DNA from: Lichenicoccus roseus
GTDB lineage: Bacteria; Pseudomonadota; Alphaproteobacteria; Acetobacterales; Acetobacteraceae
Direction: 5' to 3'
NCBI RefSeq assembly: GCF_005844085.1
Contig: NZ_VCDI01000001.1
Coordinates: 372,001 to 436,000 of the forward strand
DNA: 64,000 bases
The notes under the pieces are model-generated. The model saw only the letters and a program-made list of their open reading frames with translations. It ran no database searches and was not told the DNA's origin. Shown in pieces: positions 60,333 to 64,000 of the stretch; positions within the stretch are counted from its first letter, which is position 1; each line of letters starts with the position of its first letter. The position numbers and the translations under genes are program-made.

Positions 60333-60842
60333 TTGACCAACCCCGATCATGCCGCCCTCCCCTATCGGCCGAATGTCGGTGCCGTGCTGTTCAACCGCGA
60401 CGGGCTGGTGCTGGTGGCGCGTCGGGCCGACCTGCCCAATGCCGAGGGACGAGCCGGCGTGTGGCAGCTGCCGCAGGGCGGTATCGACGAGGGCGAGGAC
60501 CCGCGCGTGGCCGTGTTGCGCGAGTTGCGCGAGGAGATCGGCACCGACCGCGCCGAGATCATCGCCGAGCATCCCGACTGGCTGTCGTACGACCTGCCGC
60601 CCGAACTGATCGGTCGCGCGCTGGGCGGCCGGTATCGTGGCCAGCGGCAGCGCTGGTTCGCGCTGCGGTTTCTCGGCGAGGAAAGCGACATCCGCCTCGA
60701 CCTCGATCCGCACCCCGAATTCGACGCCTGGAAATGGCTGCCGATCGACGAGCTGCCGCTGCAGGAGGTCGGCTTCAAGCGCGCGACCTACGCCATCCTT
60801 GCGGTCGCCTTCGCGCCGTATGCGCGTCCGGCCGGTTCCTGA
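60333..60842 (+). CDS. rppH: RNA pyrophosphohydrolase (Nudix)
   Basis: Removes pyrophosphate from 5' triphosphorylated mRNA and starts decay. The Nudix box is GGIDEGEDPRVAVLRELREE followed by IG. The N-terminal PYRPNVGAVLFNRDGLVLVARR and FKRATYAIL ending are typical. TTG at 60333 follows GGAG with 7-nt spacing and gives 169 residues, close to the family; GTG at 60291 would add 14 residues. Downstream of the deacetylase-like gene. Confidence 0.94.
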   Translation: MTNPDHAALPYRPNVGAVLFNRDGLVLVARRADLPNAEGRAGVWQLPQGGIDEGEDPRVAVLRELREEIGTDRAEIIAEHPDWLSYDLPPELIGRALGGRYRGQRQRWFALRFLGEESDIRLDLDPHPEFDAWKWLPIDELPLQEVGFKRATYAILAVAFAPYARPAGS

Positions 60843-60877
60843 GCCGGAACGGGCCAGGCTCCGCCCGGCAGCATCCG

Positions 60878-61816
60878 GTGTCGACCCTGGAGACACGCGC
60901 CCGCCCGGCCGCGGCGACCGGCACCCGGGCCGCCGGGACGGCGCCGCCCCGGTCGCTGGCCGCGGTGCCGATGCTGGTCGGCGGCATCGCGTCGTTCCAG
61001 CTCGGCGCCTCGATCGCCAAGTCGCTGTTCCCGGTGTTCGGCGCCACCGGCATGGTGGGGCTGCGCATCGGCCTGTCCTGCCTGCTGCTGCTGGTGCTCT
61101 GGCGTCCGTGGCGAGAGCCGGTCTCACGCCGGCTGCTGACGGCGATCGTGCCGTACGGGCTGTCGCTCGGCCTGATGAACCTGCTGTTCTATCTCAGCCT
61201 GGCGCGGCTTCCGCTGGGTGCCGCGGTGGCGATCGAGTTCACCGGCCCGCTGGCGCTGGCCTTCCTGGGATCGCGCAGGCTCACCGACCTGGTCTGGGCG
61301 GCCCTGGTCGTCGCCGGGCTGCTGCTGCTGCTCGATCCCCGCAGGGCACTGCACGCGGTCGATCCCCTGGGCGTGCTGTTCGCGTTCGGAGCGGGCGTGT
61401 TCTGGGCGCTCTACATCGTGTTCGGCCAACGCGTGAGCCGGATTTCGAGCGGTCCGCGCTCGACCGCGCTCGGCCTGCTGGTGGCGGCGGTCGCCATCGT
61501 CCCGCTCTGCCTGCCGGCGATGACCCCGGCGCTGCACGATCCCGGCCACCTGGCGCAGGCCGCCGCCGTCGCAGTGCTGTCGAGCGCGCTACCCTATTCG
61601 TTGGAGATGGCGGCGATGCGCCACCTCACCACGCGCTCGTTCGGCATCCTGATGAGCCTCGATCCGGCGCTGGCGGCGCTGGCCGGGCTGGCCCTGCTGC
61701 ACGAGCATCTGGCGGCACTGCGCTGGCTCGGGATCCTGTGCATCGTGGCGGCCTCGGCCGGAAGTGCGCTGTCGAGCCGGAAGGACGAGCCGGCCGCGCT
61801 GATCACCGACGCCTGA
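60878..61816 (+). CDS. EamA-family transporter (RhtA-like)
   Basis: A 312-residue, ten-helix membrane protein of the drug/metabolite transporter superfamily. It has paired EamA domains (AVPMLVGGIASFQLGASIAK; LGVLFAFGAGVFWALYIVFG) and the internal motif SSALPYSLEMAAMRHLTTRS, like RhtA, the threonine/homoserine exporter. The start (GTG at 60878) is the best in-frame candidate but has no clear ribosome binding site. It is convergent with mntR (10-bp gap). Confidence 0.88.
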   Translation: MSTLETRARPAAATGTRAAGTAPPRSLAAVPMLVGGIASFQLGASIAKSLFPVFGATGMVGLRIGLSCLLLLVLWRPWREPVSRRLLTAIVPYGLSLGLMNLLFYLSLARLPLGAAVAIEFTGPLALAFLGSRRLTDLVWAALVVAGLLLLLDPRRALHAVDPLGVLFAFGAGVFWALYIVFGQRVSRISSGPRSTALGLLVAAVAIVPLCLPAMTPALHDPGHLAQAAAVAVLSSALPYSLEMAAMRHLTTRSFGILMSLDPALAALAGLALLHEHLAALRWLGILCIVAASAGSALSSRKDEPAALITDA

Positions 61817-61826
61817 GGCGCCCCGA

Positions 61827-62288
61827 CTACGCGCGTCTGGCGAGGAAGCGGGCAAATGCCTCCAGCGACGCCGCCGAGGCGTAGTGCTCCATTCCCTCGG
61901 CATCGGCCTCGGCGACATCGGCCGGCACCCCCACCGCCATCAGCAGCTCGACCATGAGCCGGTGCCGGGCCCGCACCCGGGTCGCGAGCGCCAGGCCCGC
62001 CTCGGTCAGGAACACGCCGCGATACGGGCGCGCCATCGCCAGGCCCTCGCGCTTCAGCCGGTCGATGCTCTTGAGCGCGGTCGGGTGCGTCACCCCGAGC
62101 CGCTTGGCGATCTCGCTGGCGCGCGCCTCGCCGTGGGCGGCATGCAGGTCGGCGATCAGCTCGACGTAATCCTCCAGCAGCGCCGCCGAGCGGGCCGCAC
62201 GGGTCTTGCCGAAGCGAAGTGCCTGGGTCGGCTCCTCGGGCATTTCCACGCCGGGGGCTGCGGGCTGAGCTGCGACCGGAGCGGTCAC
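61827..62288 (-). CDS. mntR: Manganese-dependent transcriptional regulator MntR (DtxR family)
   Basis: A 153-residue metalloregulator. It has the winged-helix region SEIAKRLGVTHPTALKSIDR, metal-ligand-type residues in EDYVELIADL, the His in RVRARHRLMVELL, and the Glu/His of AEGMEHYAS. These fit MntR/DtxR-type Mn sensing. The GTG start at 62288 is chosen because GGGGAG precedes it with about 7-nt spacing; an ATG at 62243 lacks one. It is divergent from mntH, which it probably represses when Mn is plentiful. Confidence 0.92.
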   Translation of the reverse strand: MTAPVAAQPAAPGVEMPEEPTQALRFGKTRAARSAALLEDYVELIADLHAAHGEARASEIAKRLGVTHPTALKSIDRLKREGLAMARPYRGVFLTEAGLALATRVRARHRLMVELLMAVGVPADVAEADAEGMEHYASAASLEAFARFLARRA

Positions 62289-62387
62289 GCCCGCTCCCCG
62301 TCGCGGCCTTCTGGCCGATCCGTCAGCCCGGCTTCGTTCGTCTCCTCGAGCATTCACCGCCCTTGTTCCACGTCGATGGCGGCCGAA

Positions 62388-62400
62388 CCTGTAGCACAGG
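62388..62400. promoter_or_regulatory. Imperfect second MntR-type site
   Basis: CCTGTAGCACAGG is an inverted repeat (CCTGT/ACAGG) sharing TGTAGCA-YAGG with the stronger site at 62478. It lies 100 nt upstream of mntR, nearer to mntR than to mntH. It could extend regulation to mntR, but the right half of the full palindrome is missing. Confidence 0.3.
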
Positions 62401-62477
62401 ATGGCGTTGTCGCATTCTTGTGACGGCTTGGCACACACTCTCAGCCAATGCCAGAACGTTTTGCTTGGCGCCAACTC

Positions 62478-62493
62478 TGTAGCATAGGCTACA
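62478..62493. promoter_or_regulatory. MntR-box-like palindrome upstream of mntH
   Basis: TGTAGCATAGGCTACA is a nearly perfect palindrome (6-bp arms, 4-bp centre) 24 nt before the mntH ATG. It has the same layout as known MntR boxes (ATAGC, four bases, GCTAT). Its position is suited to repression of mntH by Mn-loaded MntR. Confidence 0.65.
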
Positions 62494-62517
62494 TCCGGGG
62501 CTCTGGCGCGGGATGGG

Positions 62518-63831
62518 ATGATGACGGACGCCTTGGCGCGACAGGGGCTTACCGAGCGCACCAATGCCGCCATCGGCGAGGTCCTGGCCGGCCGGCGCAG
62601 CGGTGGGCGTTCCGCCCTGCTGTTCGCAGGACCCGCCGTCGTCGCCTCGATCGCCTATATCGACCCGGGCAATTTCGCCACCAACATCCAGGCCGGGGCC
62701 GCCTACGGCTACACGCTGCTCTGGGTGGTGCTGGTCGCGAACCTGATCGCGATGCTGTTCCAGGCGCTCTCCGCCAAGGTCGGCATCGTCACCGGCCGCA
62801 ACCTCGCCGAACTCTGCCGCGAGCGGTTCTCGCCGCCTGTGGTGTATGCGATGTGGGCTGCCAGCGAGGTCGCCGCGATGGCCACCGACCTCGCCGAGTT
62901 CCTCGGCGGCGCGATCGGGCTGTCGCTGTTGTTCCACCTGCCGCTGCTGGCCGGCATGGTGGCGACCGCAATCATCACCTACGGCCTGCTGATGATCCAG
63001 GGACGCGGCTTCCGGCCGATGGAGATGGTGATCGGCGCTTTGGTTGCGCTGATCGGCATCTGCTACCTGGTCGAGATGTTCCTGGCGCCGGTCGCCTGGG
63101 GCCAGGCCGGGCTGCACGCCATCCTGCCGCAGATGCCCGATGCGGCGGCGCTGACCATCTCGGTCGGCATCATCGGCGCGACCGTGATGCCGCATGCGCT
63201 CTACCTGCATTCCGGCCTGACGCAGGACCGCGCGCCGGGCGCCGACCTGCAGGGGCGGCGGATGCTGCTGCGCTACTCCAACCGCGAATGCATCGCAGCC
63301 CTCGCCGCGGCCGGGGCGATCAACATGGCAATGGTGATCATGGCGTCGGCCGCCTTCCATGCCGGCCACAGGGACGTCTCCGAGATCCAGACCGCCTACC
63401 ACACGCTGACGCCGCTGCTCGGCTACGGCGCCGCCGGCGTGTTCCTGGTGTCGCTGATGGCGTCCGGGATCTCGAGCTCGACCGTCGGCACCATGGCCGG
63501 CCAGATGATCATGCAGGGCTTCGTCGGCTTCCGCATACCGGTCTGGCTGCGCCGGCTGGTCACCATGGCGCCGGCCTTCGTGGTGATCGGCATGGGGGTG
63601 AATGCGACCTATGCGCTGGTGCTCAGCCAGGTCGTGCTGTCGTTCGCGCTGCCGATCCCGATGATCGCGCTGGTGCTGTTCACCCGCTCGCGCGCCGTGA
63701 TGGGTCCGTTCGCCAACAACCGGCTGACCGATATCGCCGCGATCGGCGGCTCCGTCATCATCCTGTTCCTCAACGCGGTGCTGCTGCTGCAGACCTTCGG
63801 GGTGCCGATCCCGGGGCTGCCGGCGTCCTGA
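62518..63831 (+). CDS. mntH: Nramp-family manganese/divalent metal transporter
   Basis: A 437-residue inner-membrane proton-coupled Mn2+ importer. Helix 1 has the metal-binding motif YIDPGNFATN, and helix 6 has VMPHALYLHSGL with the conserved Met-Pro-His. About eleven transmembrane segments are visible. An ATG pair occurs at 62518 and 62521. It is divergent from mntR; the intervening 229 bp contains the MntR-box-like site. Confidence 0.96.
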   Translation: MMTDALARQGLTERTNAAIGEVLAGRRSGGRSALLFAGPAVVASIAYIDPGNFATNIQAGAAYGYTLLWVVLVANLIAMLFQALSAKVGIVTGRNLAELCRERFSPPVVYAMWAASEVAAMATDLAEFLGGAIGLSLLFHLPLLAGMVATAIITYGLLMIQGRGFRPMEMVIGALVALIGICYLVEMFLAPVAWGQAGLHAILPQMPDAAALTISVGIIGATVMPHALYLHSGLTQDRAPGADLQGRRMLLRYSNRECIAALAAAGAINMAMVIMASAAFHAGHRDVSEIQTAYHTLTPLLGYGAAGVFLVSLMASGISSSTVGTMAGQMIMQGFVGFRIPVWLRRLVTMAPAFVVIGMGVNATYALVLSQVVLSFALPIPMIALVLFTRSRAVMGPFANNRLTDIAAIGGSVIILFLNAVLLLQTFGVPIPGLPAS

Positions 63832-63922
63832 TCCGGGATCTCCCAGTGTCAGGGGTGCAGGCACGATGGCGTTCCGCTGCACGAGATGCGAGGTAGGACG
63901 GACAACCGGGAGGCAGAAGCTC

Positions 63923-64000
63923 GTGCTTCACGCAGTCTCAATCTGGATCCTCGCCGTCGCCTTGCTCGGCGCCGGCCTGTTCAACGCGATCGGCACCCGG
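63923..64000 (+). CDS. Start of a small membrane protein (3' partial)
   Basis: A GTG at 63923 opens a frame of 26 complete codons that runs off the window end. The visible part (VLHAVSIWILAVALLGAGLF and on) is one hydrophobic segment ending in NAIGTR. GGGAGG lies about 9 nt upstream. Too little is visible to name a family; it could be a small integral membrane protein. Confidence 0.5.
   Translation, partial: MLHAVSIWILAVALLGAGLFNAIGTR

Overview
The window is a high-GC chromosomal segment of an alphaproteobacterium. The best guess is Acetobacteraceae or a close Rhodospirillales relative. The evidence is the block rpsT-dnaA-dnaN-recF-gyrB, a carA gene with an extra N-terminal helix-turn-helix domain, the gpmI / EnvC-like / ctpA / polysaccharide-deacetylase / rppH order, and uniformly GC-rich third codon positions. 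I saw no insertion sequence, prophage, CRISPR array, rRNA or tRNA. Almost everything is housekeeping DNA with a few accessory islands. Gene names rest on reading motifs by eye; no database search was run.

Layout. 0-3.8 kb: the 3' end of a Gly/Ser/Thr-rich repeat protein, a single-domain response regulator, two divergent small lipoproteins, an FMN-binding PNPOx-like protein and a ferritin-like DUF892 protein. 3.9-11.4 kb (minus strand): gyrB, recF, dnaN, dnaA and rpsT, with an intrinsic terminator after rpsT. 11.5-15 kb: mutM diverges from ubiE-coaBC-dut. 15.1-18.2 kb: a NitT/TauT-type ABC permease (two permease domains in one chain) and its ATPase, with no binding protein. 18.3-20.5 kb: a family 2 glycosyltransferase and a divergent short-chain dehydrogenase. 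20.5-28.8 kb (minus strand): a complete high-affinity potassium system, in transcription order a 27-residue peptide, kdpF, kdpA, kdpB, kdpC, kdpD, kdpE, with a KdpE-like box upstream and mutually exclusive hairpins between kdpB and kdpC. 28.8-31.6 kb: cfa, then the ribosomal operon rpsF-rpsR-rplI with its terminator.

31.7-41.4 kb (minus strand) is the accessory island. It holds a GNAT acetyltransferase, a lone TonB, an unrecognised 665-residue protein, an FAD oxidoreductase, an atypical SDR (Tyr-x3-Arg), a TIM-barrel sugar isomerase/epimerase, an ABC ATPase, and an ABC permease fused to a CPBP membrane protease. The four genes at 35.1-39.8 kb overlap or nearly touch and look like a small surface-glycan or sugar-modification pathway; they are the best candidates for undescribed biology here. 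41.5-46 kb: rpoD, dnaG and a YqeY-family gene, a variant of the macromolecular synthesis operon. 46.1-52.5 kb: carA (with the HTH domain), carB, greA and threonine ammonia-lyase. 52.6-54.7 kb: dodecin, a small unknown protein, upp, msrB, a 49-residue protein with a DTFPASDPPS motif and a 28-bp tandem repeat. 54.7-61.8 kb: gpmI, an EnvC-like factor, ctpA, divergent polysaccharide deacetylase, rppH and an EamA exporter. 61.8-63.8 kb: divergent mntR and mntH with a palindromic MntR-box candidate between them. The window ends inside a short membrane-protein start.

The physiological themes are replication initiation, potassium and manganese homeostasis, envelope maintenance (CtpA, EnvC-like factor, Cfa, TonB) and pyrimidine supply (carAB, upp, dut).
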